64,000 nt of DNA from Delphinus delphis (Eukaryota; Chordata; Mammalia; Artiodactyla; Delphinidae). Position 1 is the first letter of the stretch. Each line of letters begins with the position of its first letter. The notes beneath the pieces are model-generated. The model did not search any database. It was not told the origin of the DNA and saw nothing but the letters and a program-made list of their open reading frames with translations. The position numbers and the translations under genes were made by a program. Location: NCBI RefSeq assembly GCF_949987515.2, contig NC_082687.1, forward strand, positions 114,991,838 through 115,055,837, written 5' to 3'. Shown here piece after piece: positions 34,625-46,654 of this stretch.

Positions 34625-35015
34625 GGAGGAGGAAGTTGAGTCTGTTATTATTCTCTGAAGGTCATCATGGTTAGAGTCCTTGAAGAAGGATGACCAGCAA
34701 GTTCCTTCGCCTCACTCTTCCCACTCTGCATTGAGCTCTTCTTTCCCCTGGTCCCTGCTAACCAATTGCAACTCTGGACTCACATTCATATGCTTGGAAC
34801 AAATTCATAGAACCATGCATGACAAGAGGCAACAGACTTCCAAAGCCCACTCCTCAGGCCCCCTGCAAGAGCAGGACATGGCTGGCTTCCCGAACTCTCT
34901 GCACGCTCTAACATGCCTACCCACACCACTGATTCAGGAGGCCTGGTGTGGGTTTTTCTCTCATTCCTCCTTTTTGTGTTCTTTACTATCATAGCTTCAC
35001 TATGTAAGATCTTAG
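34625..35015. other. Locally GC-richer patch, unassigned
   Basis: About 390 bases have clearly higher GC than their flanks, with a 104-aa plus frame (34680-34994) and a 68-aa minus frame overlapping it. I recognise no domain, splice pattern or LTR termini. It could be a decayed LTR, a remnant of an exon, or unique sequence. Confidence 0.35.
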
Positions 35016-35085
35016 TCCAATGAAAAATTTTCTTATTTAAAAATTATATACAGTGGTAGTTCTTCTCTTAACTGATCCTGAACTG

Positions 35086-35200
35086 ATTCAGAAGATTATG
35101 ACTAGTATATTCTACCTTCATATCATAATACCCAACTGCTTTAGAAGATTATACTTTATGACTATTACATTCTACCCTCATATCATTGTGCAAAATTATT
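35086..35200. repeat. Diverged tandem duplication (about 55 bp)
   Basis: TCAGAAGATTATGACTAGTA, TATTCTACCTTCATATCAT in the first copy is followed by TTAGAAGATTATACTTTATG, ACTATTACATTCTACCCTCATATCAT in the second. The second copy carries a few extra bases. Confidence 0.7.
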
Positions 35201-37585
35201 AATTTTTTCCTCCAAGTGTTGTTTTGGGATATTTTTTGGAAGCAGCTCTATCTTTAGTGTAATACTGACAAATTACAAGAATAAGTAAGGACCATATTCT
35301 CTGAATATTTAAGCCTTTTCTGTCTTTCTGTCTTTCAAGTTTTTTAGAGAAAGACAGAAATGGTAGTATGAATAATCAAAAGGTGTTTAATCCAAATATT
35401 TTTAGAAAATATTTTTGCAATAACTGCAATGGTTTCACTGCAGATTTACCTTCCTAGCATATTTTAGTTCGACTGTAGAACAGGACCTGACAAAAGAAGA
35501 CCTAATCTGGGAATAACATGCGGCAGGGTCACCAAGTTTGTTTAAAAATTAGATACAACCAGAATGAAATATAAAAAAAAAAATAATAAGTAACATCTTG
35601 TTGTCTTTATGAATCAAATGAATTCATGAGTCCATGATTAATATACCATAATTATTTTGTCTTTCACAGGCATTTGCCAGTAAACCTATGTATGATGTGT
35701 AAGGGAACAGCTGACCTTAATGAAATAGCTTTAAAAATTCTTCAGATTTGAGTAGGGAAAGTTTTTGCTGACTGCTCTCTATTTTTCAATTCTTTCCTGG
35801 GATTTTTAATTCTCTTTGTGAACATCTAATTCGTAAGGATGTATTACTCCAAATTTTTACACAGTGAGAAATAAAAAAATTTTAGAGAGATTGAAACAGA
35901 CTGGCTCAGGTAGGCACACACATGCATATACATTTTCAGAAATTTAAGAAATGAGGTTAGGAGTAAGGGAAACCAATATGAATATTTAAAATTAAAAGGC
36001 ATAAAAGTGCTCTAGGATTCAATATTTATCATAGCATATTTGGAAATTTGGGGTAATTAGGCCCACCAGTTAAATGCAGTCCAACATACCTATTATTTTT
36101 GTTCCCATCTTAAAAAACAGACTGTTTGGATCTATAATTTTTTTTTCTCTTATGCTGTTTCTCACACTGCTCTGTAATCCTGAACCCTGGATTCATTATT
36201 CACCTACTGACATTCACTATAACCCATACCATATGGGGCCACCATTTCATCATAAATAAATACTCCTACACTCGTAATATCTTCACAAATAGCATCATAT
36301 CCCTTTGGGGCTTCATTGAAGGATCTCCTTCAAAGACTACTTCTCTTTTAGCCTTCACCAAGCCTTTTATCATCCTTGAATGATTTTGGCGCTCTTCTTT
36401 TAGCTTAGAACACCTCTTCTTCTGAGGTGTTCAGAGACATAAACATCTTTATATATGCCTTATTATGTTGTAAAATATATGTATGATTTTTATACATATC
36501 ACAACCCTGTGTAATCACCATTTTATTCCACATTATTAATCTTCTCCCATTCCCATCTTAGATCTGTAGCTGGTCACTTGATCCACTTTCTTTGGAATCT
36601 GCAATAGCTTCTCCTCTATATGTTTCTGTATAACCTATAAAATGTAGATTACCTCTACAATTGAAGTTTTCTCGTTCTGTACCTAGGCACCTAAGAAGTG
36701 CTAGGGAGAATGCATAAAAGCTGATGATTTTCAGCCATTAACACTCTTCATCAGTCCCTTAGCTTATCTTGGCCAGCTCTTTCTCTCATTCCCCACTTAG
36801 TGAGCATTCAGACTTTTGATTTCTCCTTAAACTTCTTGCCCAAACTTAACTCTCTTTCCTATCAATAAGAAACCAATAACCTCCTGATTTTCAAAAAAAA
36901 ACGACTCAGACTCTCTTCCCTGGATATTGTACATTGGTGAACATTGCTCCATGAACTGTTCTTGGCTTCCATGGCATTACTCTGTTGGTTCTCCACTTTT
37001 TTCCCCTATCTTTCCTTTCTCAGTTTCCTTTGCCAGATCTCTTTGTCTAACGTTTTTCTTCTCTATACCTTGCCTCTGAGTGAACTCACTTGCAAACTGT
37101 GCTTTAAATACTGCAAATACAAACTTATTGGAAGCGTTTTAAAGGCAAAAAGAAAAAAAAAAAAGAGGATGAGGTATCCCAGAGGTTAGTAAAAGCAACA
37201 GCCACCATGCCTAGGAACAGAGAGGAAAAAGGGAAGAGTTCACGTGACCAGAGCCCAGGATACTAGGCTTTCTAATGGGAACTGGAACTACATGAAGAGC
37301 AGATGTCAATCAGGAGCTGGAACCATAGTGGATAAAACTTAGGATCTGAAAAGGATGAAATGGAAGAAATATCCTGCCTTCTTTACCATCCAGTCTTTTT
37401 CCTGTGCTTCCCATTAGTAAAACATAGAGCCAGTGAGCAAGTGCACCTGGGAATATTGCAGGGGTCAGCCCCTTGCAGTGCAAAGGAAAGAAGGGCAGAG
37501 AAATCACAGTAATGACTGGGGCATGATGGCACTGGCTTTTGGGCCTTTCCACAGGTTATCTTTTTTTTAGAATGTTCTTCCCACA
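35201..37585. other. Unassigned sequence
   Basis: No gene or clear repeat. It includes perfect hairpins at 35325-35360 (12-bp arms) and 36408-36432 (9-bp arms), and an A-rich tract near 37147-37163. Frames of 61-81 aa are without motifs. Confidence 0.45.
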
Positions 37586-37589
37586 TATG

Positions 37590-37765
37590 TTGTTACTGTA
37601 TCTATGTAGTCTTTCCTGATGCCACATCTGCCATATATATTTCTAATATATAATTATATATTATATTACATATAATATATAATTTTTAAATATCTGCCTA
37701 ATGTCTACCAAGGTTCCAGATTCAAATAAGTTATTCCTATGTTTGCTGAATGAATAAGCATCACT
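37590..37765 (+). mobile_element. Possible L2 3' end
   Basis: GTCTTTCCTGATGCCACATC, later CTAATGTCTACCAAGGTTCC and GTTTGCTGAATGAATAAGC resemble the L2 3' region and its terminal TTTGTTGAATGAATGA. An AT-palindromic tract (37642-37687) has been inserted or expanded within it. A 114-codon minus frame (37661-38005) runs across this area and is not convincing as a gene. Confidence 0.35.
37642..37687. repeat. AT-rich palindromic tract
   Basis: Alternating TAATATATAATTATATATTA and ATTACATATAATATATAA sequence, able to fold on itself. Low-complexity expansion. Confidence 0.8.
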
Positions 37766-38084
37766 AATTCCAAATACCAGTTTCCAGGTCTCATAAATTC
37801 TTGTAAAACCAGAAACAATGTATTGATATTTGAAAAACTTTGTCCCCAAATAACTACACTCAGGTTCTAGATGTGTAAGTGTAACTTCATAAACTTCTGA
37901 CTCATAGATCCTCATACTACAGAGACTCTCCTCATGTTCTCCATTACACAAATACCAGTTTTCTCCCACTAATTTTAAAACAGTTTTAAAACTTTTAAAA
38001 TTCAATATTGCATCCTTTAAATGCTCCTATTCAGTTCCACTATACTGTCTTGGGAACACATCTCACAACCTCAGAGAGACAATG

Positions 38085-38330
38085 AACAGCATAAGAGGCT
38101 AGATTCTGGAGTGTGACAGGGTAAATGTATAGTCTGACTTTTACATTTACCTCCTGAGTAACCACAGGGAAATTATTTAGTCTCCCTGTGCTTTAGTTTT
38201 CTCATCTTAAAAACGAAGATGTTAATATTAACTAATCCATATGATTATTGTGATTACTGAGTCAATAGGTAAAATACTTTAAAAATTGCCTGGCTGAATA
38301 TTTTTAATACTTGTTACCAATAATCAGATG
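38085..38330 (+). mobile_element. MIR, near full length
   Basis: AAGAGGCTAGATTCTGGAGTG, then TAACCACAGGGAAATTATTTA, GTCTCCCTGTGCTTTAGTTT, TCTCATCTTAAAAACGAAGA, ATATGATTATTGTGATTACT, AAATTGCCTGGCTGAATA and CTTGTTACCAATAATC follow MIR from its 5' tRNA-like part to its 3' end in order. Confidence 0.82.
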
Positions 38331-38334
38331 AATA

Positions 38335-39270
38335 CTCTTGAATTTTAATGAATACTAATTCAAAAACCCATTATAAGAGTGCATAATACAAAAATCCTAA
38401 ATATGAAATAATATAATATGCATGTAATGGACAAATGCAATTAATATAGGTAATATAATTACAAACTGAACTTACAGAAACAGGTGAGGCTTTATTTCAC
38501 ACTCTGTTATTTAATTATGTAGTTAGGTGCCCAATGACATACCAGAGACTGCTGTCCAATTAGAGAAGACAGAGGAAGAATACAGTGGAGTGTACCCAAA
38601 CTGTATTTGATCAGAAAAATACAGTCCGCTGGAACTTGTCAGAGAGCACTGCCATTTTGAATGGCTAATATTCTAAACTGCATATGTTTATTAATAATTA
38701 AATTAACTTGTAAGGGTTTTAAGGGAAAAAATTTTTTAAACTAGGGTAATGTATTGAAATTTTAGACTCGACTTACTGAAAAAGTCAGATATATTACATG
38801 AATAATACTAGAAAATATATGGATGTGTGCATTTTAATAATTGGTTTCTAACTTTTGTACTTCTTCTCTGACCTCCAAAATTTCCACTTGATTTCCTAAC
38901 TTCAGGTTTCACACTTTTCTCAGTGCATTGTGTCTATCTTAACATGCAGGAGAAATTCTATTCTGAAGAAATGACACCAGTTCCATGTTTATTGCTAGCA
39001 GTCTAGTTCTTGAATTTTGAGTCTTACCTAGGAAATAGGTCCTTGTTTTTTATTCATGTATAGGATCTATGTTTTAGTAAAGCTACTCTAGGATTGGGAG
39101 CCTGCCACTATCTTGTCTTTCTCCCTCACAAGTTTTGAAACCATTATTTATGACCCCCAGCTGAGTTTCTAGAGAATTCTACTTGCTAATGAGCATCTTT
39201 GATCCGATTACTACTTATTATGTGTACCTGAGTAACTATCATTATACAGCACCTGCCTATCATGACCTTT
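38335..39270. other. Unassigned sequence
   Basis: Nothing recognised. Confidence 0.45.
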
Positions 39271-39272
39271 AT

Positions 39273-39706
39273 TGTTAAGGGTTGAATTGTGTCCCCCAAA
39301 AAGATATGTTAAAGTCATAACCCCCAGTACCTGTGTAACCTTATTTGGAAATAGGGTCTTTGGAGACGTAATCAAGTAAAGATGTGGTTATTAGTGTAGG
39401 CCTTAATACAATATGACTTCTATACTTAAAAGAAAAGGGAAATTTAGACACAGAGATACATAGGAGGGCACCAGCATGGTGCACAGCAGAGACAGAAATT
39501 GAAAAATGCAACTGCAAGCCAAGGAACACCAGGATTGAAAGCCACCATCCGGAGCTAGGAAGAGGCAAGGGAGGATTCCACCCATAGCCCTGCCCACAAA
39601 TTGATTTTGGATTTCTCATCCCCAGAACTGTGAAAGCATAAATTTCTGTTATGTTAAGCTACCAGTTGGTAGTAATTTGTTATGGTAGCTCTAGGAATTG
39701 AATATA
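39273..39706 (+). mobile_element. MLT1A-class MaLR (ERVL-MaLR) LTR, near complete
   Basis: GGGTTGAATTGTGTCCCCCA, then AGTCATAACCCCCAGTACC, ACCTTATTTGGAAATAGGGT, TAATCAAGTAAAGATG, TAGACACAGAGATACATAGG, TGCAAGCCAAGGAACACCAG, CCAGAACTGTGAAAGCATAA and GTAGCTCTAGGAATTGAATA follow the MLT1A LTR in order. The polyadenylation-like signal sits in the expected place near 39637. It stands as a solo LTR. The 92- and 64-aa minus frames across it are artefacts. Confidence 0.9.
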
Positions 39707-39709
39707 TTT

Positions 39710-42700
39710 ATCTTACAAATTATTTATATCAGATATAACCCAGAATGGCAGCAAATTCTAATTCATATAAGAATTATGTCTTGTAAGACTGGTAACAAAA
39801 AGTGATGCTCATATGCATCTTATTTTGTAAGAGAAAATATTAAATAGGCTCATTATTTGATAAAAAAAATTGTGTGGTAAGTGTGAGTTGTGAGAAGGAG
39901 TTCATTTAGGAAGATGACAAACCAACTTTTAAAAATAATTTCCTTTGCCTAACTGAAAATAATTGTATCTTTACTCAGTTTAAAGAATGATGAATTAATA
40001 TAAGATAAAAACTACAAACTGATACAGTAGGAGCTTAAACTATCTATTTTCACTAATTGAAAAATTATAGATCTCCTTTGGATCAGAATATGCCATTGTT
40101 TAAAGATTTTTGTTGGCCTTGGGACCTTTTATGTAAACCTTTCTACTATTTTCTTCATATGTATGGCCCTAGATTTTTTCCTTGAAAAAGAATCAATTTC
40201 TAATTGGTCCACTTTGTAACATTGTCAATAATTTTGATGGCAAATAAATAGAAAAACAGTAACATTATATAACTCTGGAGTGAGCTGAGAAAACAAATAT
40301 TAGGAAAGATTTCCGTTCCCCTATTCTTACAGGCTATGACAGCGCCTACTTTAGTGCCTATACAGTAATAGAACTATCAGAAGGAATACTAATGATGACA
40401 GTGACAAAGGTGACATTCATAGATTGATGCATTCTGTATAAAGGGATTTGTGAGAAAGGTATGTTAGAAATATTAAACCATTTTTCTCATCTAAAAGAAA
40501 TGCCACATAGTCTTCTTTACCCTTGCCAACATTTAGTGCATTTCAGTTTTCAAGATACGTCTTTTATTGTCCTGCATTAAAAAACAAACAAAAAAAAACT
40601 TAAAAAAAAATCTTTTAAAAAAGTGCCAATCAATGTATGTACTCCATAGGATAAAGTGGATCAGTAATTGATTTTTCACGAAACCACATCATCATAGAGA
40701 CAATTCCCCCCCGACAACCCCCACTCCAACTGCCCAATTTGTCTCCAAATTCTACTTTTAGATGCAACCTACAGAAACTGCTCTTCATTCCGGTTTTAAC
40801 CAGGAAGCTGGACCAGCTCTATATCATTTACTTCCAGAACGACATTGCTGTGAGCAAACCAATTTGAGCATCAGAAAATGGTTTGAATAATTTACAAACA
40901 GAAATGTTAAGATTACCACAAAAAATGTTTACCCAATATACAAATAAACATGAACATACCCCTATTTTAGCTTTAGAAATTTAGAGGAATCAAATAAACT
41001 GTCCATGGTCAATTTTAATGATGATTTCAAACACAAAAATTTGATCTATTTGCTTTGATTTTATAGAAAGAGTCATAATTTTTATGATAACAGGTAAATA
41101 GAAATAGACCATTTATGGCAATACTCCCCCTAACAGTATGCTAGTATTTATTGTTCCTTCCTTAGATAACCACTGCTGCACAAATGCATTAGTCACTTTT
41201 CATGCAAAAATGGAATATTAGATTTTACACTCACCGTCAAATAAAACTTTGTCAGAGTCTAGCTTCAATTGTGGGTATGATTGGATATCTGGAATCGTTT
41301 TGAGGTGAGAGCAGAGAATGTACCTGGGTTTTGCAGACTAACAACCTCAATAAAAATGGCATTAGGTACTCAGTCTTTAACGATCTGCTAGTTGGTTCAG
41401 TTCTGAATTTGTCAGGTAATAGGCAAGGAGGAAGGATACACAGTAAACTGGACTAGTATGGAAAATAATGCAAGACCATGAAGTCTAGGTCTTTTCATCA
41501 AATGTCAGAACTAGAATTTTATTTCAGTTTTGATAAATTGTACCAAGCATAATATTAAGTTACACCTTCTGTTTTCATAAGAGTGTTATGAACCTTAGTG
41601 AAATGCTCATTCAGTAAAGGAAATTTTTCTTTCTCCCAAAATATGTGCTATATTCCTTCCATCAACTTGTGATATGTGTGTGTGTGTAAGTATGTATCTC
41701 AAGTTGGTGACAAAATAACAAAGGAAACATACTAATAATTTTCATCCAGTTAATCAACAGTTAAAGTGATTTAGGCCTAGGTTAATAATTTACAATGTTT
41801 TCTTTAAATCTGAACTTTTTAAAATAATGAGCCAATTAAATGGAGATTTGTAGTACTTACCTATAAAAATGTTTATATATTTAATTAGAAAGTTTTGAAA
41901 TGTTTAATAATACTCTGTGATGAATTGGGATAAATACATAGGTAATTTCTATGCTCTGTCACCTGTTATGTCCATCTATCTCTCTAAAATAATACAAATC
42001 TCTCTAATACAATAATGGTATAATTTTAATCCTGTTTATCCCCTTGTTATCCTCCAGACAGTGCCCATCTCTTTCCTTTCACTGCAGTGTAACATAGAGT
42101 TTGTAACTTGCCTGTAAGGCATTTCTACTCATATACTTATTAACAGTTCAACAAAACACAGGTCACATTTATCTTCTAGAGCTGAAAGTAAGGATATATG
42201 TATATATTGTATATGTAACAATTTTCACTTCCTTACTGATGCCAGTTGCTGAACATAAAATCCAATTTTTTTGTATCCCACTCTATTTTAAATGTCCTGT
42301 AAATAATGAAAAACAAGCAGCTCATTATTTTCAACTTAACTGTAGTCATAATAGACCAAATTTCAAAAATCTGTGGCCCATTCAGAGAATATAGACTTGC
42401 TTTGAATATAATTTCTGCATTTTAGTTGCACTAAAGTTGAGTAGTATTCTAAATTAGTTTGTAGGTTAATTTCATCGTGTAAGTAAAAAATGCCAGCTTC
42501 TGAATTATTTTGACAGATGGTTTGCATGATCACTTAAAAATGTATTACTTGGACTTTAAAAAATAATCAGTAGATTGGTTTATCACTAAGATTTTTAAAA
42601 AAGTAAGCAGCCTTATTATATTCAGAATGAGATCCTAATAAGGCACACTAAGTGTGTTCTTCATCTGAGAGTACATGCAGAGTTCACTAACCACCCAGCT

Positions 42701-43250
42701 CATTAACTTTGATATGTTATCAATATGGGAAGAGGATATGAAATAAATGTGAAGTGAATGTTGCCCTATGAAGTCAATCTCATGTTTAACTCAAGACTGT
42801 ATTTCGCACTGTGCTTATCTTTTGTGCTAAAGTGCTTTGCACAAGTTCTCAGTAAGAGTTAATTGAATCTATTGATTATACTATTTTTGCACACATCAAA
42901 CCAATTAATTCAAATAAAAATTATTTAGTGCTCTTGCAAGTACATACACAAATAAAACCAAGAAAATGCTTTTGAAAAGCATAAAAAACAGACATACCAA
43001 TTACCACTTGAAAATGAAATTTAAGCCAATGTCATCTCCTAATAGAAATAAGTTGTGGATGACATTACTATGCCCATCTCATTAATAATCCCTAAATATA
43101 ACTCACATTTTGAAATATAACAAAAACAATCACACATAAATAAATGGGGGATTGCTATAAAATAGCTATACTTTAATCTTCTGTTTCTTCAAATGCCACA
43201 GCAATCATTCCAAAGTGAAAAGTCAATCAAGAGTTATGTGGTTAAGTAAT
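39710..43250. other. Unassigned sequence
   Basis: About 3.5 kb with no gene or repeat I can name: the longest such stretch in the window, with no ORF above 60 codons on either strand. A short (TG) run lies at 41675-41687. A MIR/L2-like tail (AAGTGCTTTGCACAAG, then GAGTTAATTGAATC) may lie near 42828-42873. Confidence 0.4.
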
Positions 43251-43253
43251 TCT

Positions 43254-43276
43254 AAAAAAAAAAAAAAAAAAAAAAA
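43254..43276. repeat. Poly(A) run, 23 bases
   Basis: Uninterrupted A run immediately left of the LINE-1 target duplication. It is not the tail of that element, whose 3' end lies at 43605. Origin unclear. Confidence 0.9.
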
Positions 43277-43292
43277 CAAAAAACTATGACCA

Positions 43293-43605
43293 AACTTATC
43301 TACAAAACAGAAATAGACTCACAGACATAGAGAACAGACTTGTGATTGCCAAGGGGAATGGAGGTGGGAGAGGGATGGATTGGGAGTTTGAGATTGGCAG
43401 ATCCAAACTATTATATATAAAATGGATAAACAACAAGGTCCTACTATATAGCACAGAGAACCATATTCAATATCCTGTGATAAACCATAATGGAAAATAG
43501 TATTAAAAAAACAATGTATATATATGTATACCTGAATCACTTTTCTGCACAGCAGAAGCTAACACAGCATTGTAAATCAACTATACGTCAATTTAAAAAA
43601 ACAAA
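43293..43605 (+). mobile_element. LINE-1, 313-bp 3' UTR-only insertion with 15-bp TSD
   Basis: Sense 3' UTR: AGAACAGACTTGTGATTGCC, AAACTATTATATATAAAATG, CTACTATATAGCACAGAGAA, CAATATCCTGTGATAAACCA and TCAACTATACGTCAATTT plus A tail. AAAAAACTATGACCA at 43278-43292 recurs exactly at 43606-43620. An extreme 5' truncation with no ORF sequence. Confidence 0.95.
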
Positions 43606-43634
43606 AAAAAACTATGACCAGCAGCTTAAGAATC

Positions 43635-44035
43635 TACTATGTGTAAATATGCCATTTCATTACCTATATTTTCTAATTTATTACTCTGGAATTTCTCACA
43701 TTTTACATGGGAGCTCAAGTAGATCAAATCCCTTGGTTAAAATAGAAAATGTATCATCTTTAATGTATTATACCCAGAAAGATTATAACACTAAAAATTA
43801 GTAAGATACAATGGTGTTGTTATCAGGAAAACAAGTATGATAACTATTCTTTGTGTGTAATTTGATTATTTACATATATATTATCACATTAACTTCTCAA
43901 AAAATACTACTAGTATCCTGTTACAAAGTAGAAATCTATAAATTAGTTTTAAGAATTTTCTCATGCTCCTGATTAATGAAGCTTAACCTCAGACTCTGAT
44001 CTTTTAACTTCAAGTATCCTATTCTTTCCTCTGAC
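43635..44035 (-). mobile_element. MIR remnants, antisense
   Basis: In 43855-44035, TTACATATATATTATCACATT, AGTATCCTGTTACAAAGTAG, TTTTCTCATGCTCCTGATTA, AACCTCAGACTCTGATC and CTATTCTTTCCTCTGACAC follow the reverse complement of MIR. A weaker similar pattern (CTACTATGTGTAAATATGCC, TTTTACATGGGAG) lies at 43635-43720 and may be a second copy. Confidence 0.5.
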
Positions 44036-44685
44036 ACTCAGTGAGAATAGTTTATTAAATTAAATAAACTAATTTATAAACCAAGTAGATAAATTCTAAA
44101 GTAAGACACCTTAAGTTATTTTCTCTAAAGGACACATTAAAGTAAAACATTTACTATTATAGCAGGTGATGACCAGGTTTGAATTTGGAAAGCCTCTAAT
44201 AGAACAAATGGAAAATATCTAGGTCTTATACTCCATACAAAGATAATGAAGGATTGTCCCAAAATATTAGAATAATAGTGACGGTAATTCTATGTCACAG
44301 GTAGGAATATTATTTTCTATATTTTGGTGTAATCTTGTTTGGGGTTCCTGTAAGTCTGGAGACATAAAGGGCAATACTTATCTTTTAACTGGGCAGGTAT
44401 CTCACTCTGGGATGTCTGCCAAGAATCCCGACATCCTGTGCATCTCTATGAGACAATCTAGAGGCAAACAGGACACCATGTTCACAAACTTTGCATATTT
44501 GTAGGTGCTTGAAGACTAAACCAAAGGAAAGCAACTTTGAACAAATGGCAATTCATTATTCTCACCAACCTTCAATCTTGGAACAGACTCTATCCTAATG
44601 CCATGACCTACTAGAACCTATGTGATACAGCTAAAGTGTGTTTAGAAAAATATTCATAAACTTAACTAAATATATTTATTGAAAA
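44036..44685. other. Unassigned sequence
   Basis: No repeat or gene recognised. A 70-aa plus frame (44292-44504) has no identifiable motif. Confidence 0.4.
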
Positions 44686-44689
44686 GATG

Positions 44690-44995
44690 GTAAAATAAAT
44701 TGAATAATCATCCAGATCAAAAAGTTAGATAGAGAACTGGAAACATTAAGAGGAAACAGAAGAATAAATATAACTGCATAAAATAATGAGGTAGACCACA
44801 AAATGCTGATAAAACTACTGAATAAGTATGAGTTGATTCTTTTCATATAAAACAATAGAAGAGATCAACATTTAGAGATTGATAACATAATAAGGAAAAA
44901 GTGCACATAATTTAAAAAGGAAATGAGAATAAGATATCATAAGCCCTAATGAAATCAAAAGAATTATAAGAGAATACTTTTTTCAGTCCTATTAT
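44690..44995 (+). mobile_element. Possible old LINE-1 ORF2 fragment
   Basis: AAAATAAATTGAATAATCAT, then AAAAGTTAGATAGAGAACTG and, downstream, AGAGAATACTTTTTTCAGTC resemble the stretch between ORF2 endonuclease and RT in sense. Divergence is great and the call uncertain. Confidence 0.35.
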
Positions 44996-46380
44996 TGAAC
45001 AATCTTCTACACAGACACATGCAAAAAAATACATATACATACCACTTTTATAGAAAAAATAATGTTCATACAGAAAAAGAAAAAAAAAAGGTCCAGTTTA
45101 CAGATAATGTGTATCTACAAAGAAGAGAACCAAACAAATAAAAGAAAGGAAAATGGTTCAAAGGCAGTACAGTAATTGAGAAAGAAAACAAAACACATCT
45201 ATAGACTAAAAGTGCATACTGCTCCCCTTCAAAGAAAAAGAAAAATGATAGGATAAGATATACTTTAGTAAACTTACTGCACATCAGAGAAAAGGGCAGA
45301 ATCTGGCATCCATGTTATAAAAATCAAATAACCTAAAAAAGAAGGAAGTTAATTCTCCTGAGGCTTTTCCATATTATAATTTTGCATTTTTTAAAGAAAG
45401 AATACCGTATGAAGTATTCATGGAAAGAAGGGTGAACCAAAATTTTTACAAGCAAACTGTCATTGAAGTGTAAAATGAACAGAGTCAAAGCACCTCAAAA
45501 GATTTAAAAAAACAGGGGTGTACAATTACCAGGATTTTTCTTGGAGAATCTTTTAGAGGATTGCATGTTTGGATAATGTCTGCTCCGTGTAATTTTCTTT
45601 AACAATAAGAAGACTTATCATCTCAAGTCAGCATGAAGGCCAGATTTTACAATGTTTTCTACTCTGCTACCCTTTGTGTCTTAGTTTTGTCCATTGGTGA
45701 ATAGCTGAAGTAACTCTAGACACTACATCAAGGCAAGGCAATGCTGAGATTCAGAAACAGACCACCTTTATTCATATCTGTGACCCCAAATAGAAAATAT
45801 TTTCCTAGTGACCCCATAATACATGATCTATCATTACTCTTTGGACAGAATAATGTGATTTTTGCACATGTAAAAAATACATCGTCAGAAACTTAATACA
45901 GACAATGAAATAAGACAAAGAATAAAGAGTTAAAATATATAAAGGCATAAACCACAATAAAAATCAAACTTACTTCACTAGAGCTATATTTTTTAAAAAG
46001 TTTACCAGTCTTAGCACATGAGTGCTCATGTGGAACCCCCCAAAATATGGATGTAGAAATCTAATTAAGAATAAAATAGCTTTAATTTCAATGACCCATG
46101 TAGTACAACCTTAACCCTACCCTAAGCCTAATAATATCTCTCTGTACCATAAGAACAGAGAGATTCTACCATCAATGTCTCTGGAATAACCACAAAATTT
46201 GATCATAAATTAGGAAATAAAGAAAATAAGCATCATATAGTAGGAATAAAACAATCCCAAAAAAGTAGAAATAAAGAAAATTTTATCGATCTGGATATAA
46301 TAAAATTATAGATCTGTTGCAAAGGTAGAAAAATACCAACATCAAGAATATTTTTAAAATACCATTAACGCTTTGATCCA
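44996..46380. other. Unassigned AT-rich sequence
   Basis: No convincing family. AAATTTTTACAAGCAAACTG, TCATTGAAGTGTAAAATG near 45437-45475 faintly resembles an L1M-associated sequence. Confidence 0.4.
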
Positions 46381-46384
46381 AAAA

Positions 46385-46475
46385 GAAACATGATTCAACA
46401 ATTTATTTATTCTATTTACAAGCATTTCCAAACAATTATTATAGAGCAAGCACTGAGGATACAATGATGACCACA
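46385..46475 (-). mobile_element. L2 3' end, antisense, fragment
   Basis: TGATTCAACAATTTATTTAT, then ATTATAGAGCAAGCACTGAGG and ATACAATGATGACCACAAAC follow the reverse complement of the L2 3' terminus, ending where the next LINE-1 begins. Confidence 0.45.
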
Positions 46476-46654
46476 AACACGTTCATTAGCACATCTATCA
46501 CCTCACATAATTACTTTTTTTTTTTTTTGAGAACGCTTCAGATCTAGTCTTTCAGCCAATTTCAAATATACAATGCAGCATTAAGTATAGTCACCATGCT
46601 GTACATTAAATCCTCAGAACTTTAGCAACTGAAAGTTTGTACTCTTTGAACAAC

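Noticed and set aside
37661..38005. 114-codon minus frame
   Set aside because: It begins near MIR-adjacent DNA and ends in a low-complexity AT palindrome within a possible L2. No motif and no supporting context.
39341..39619. 92-codon minus frame resembling a short secreted protein
   Set aside because: It lies wholly inside an MLT1A-class LTR read antisense.
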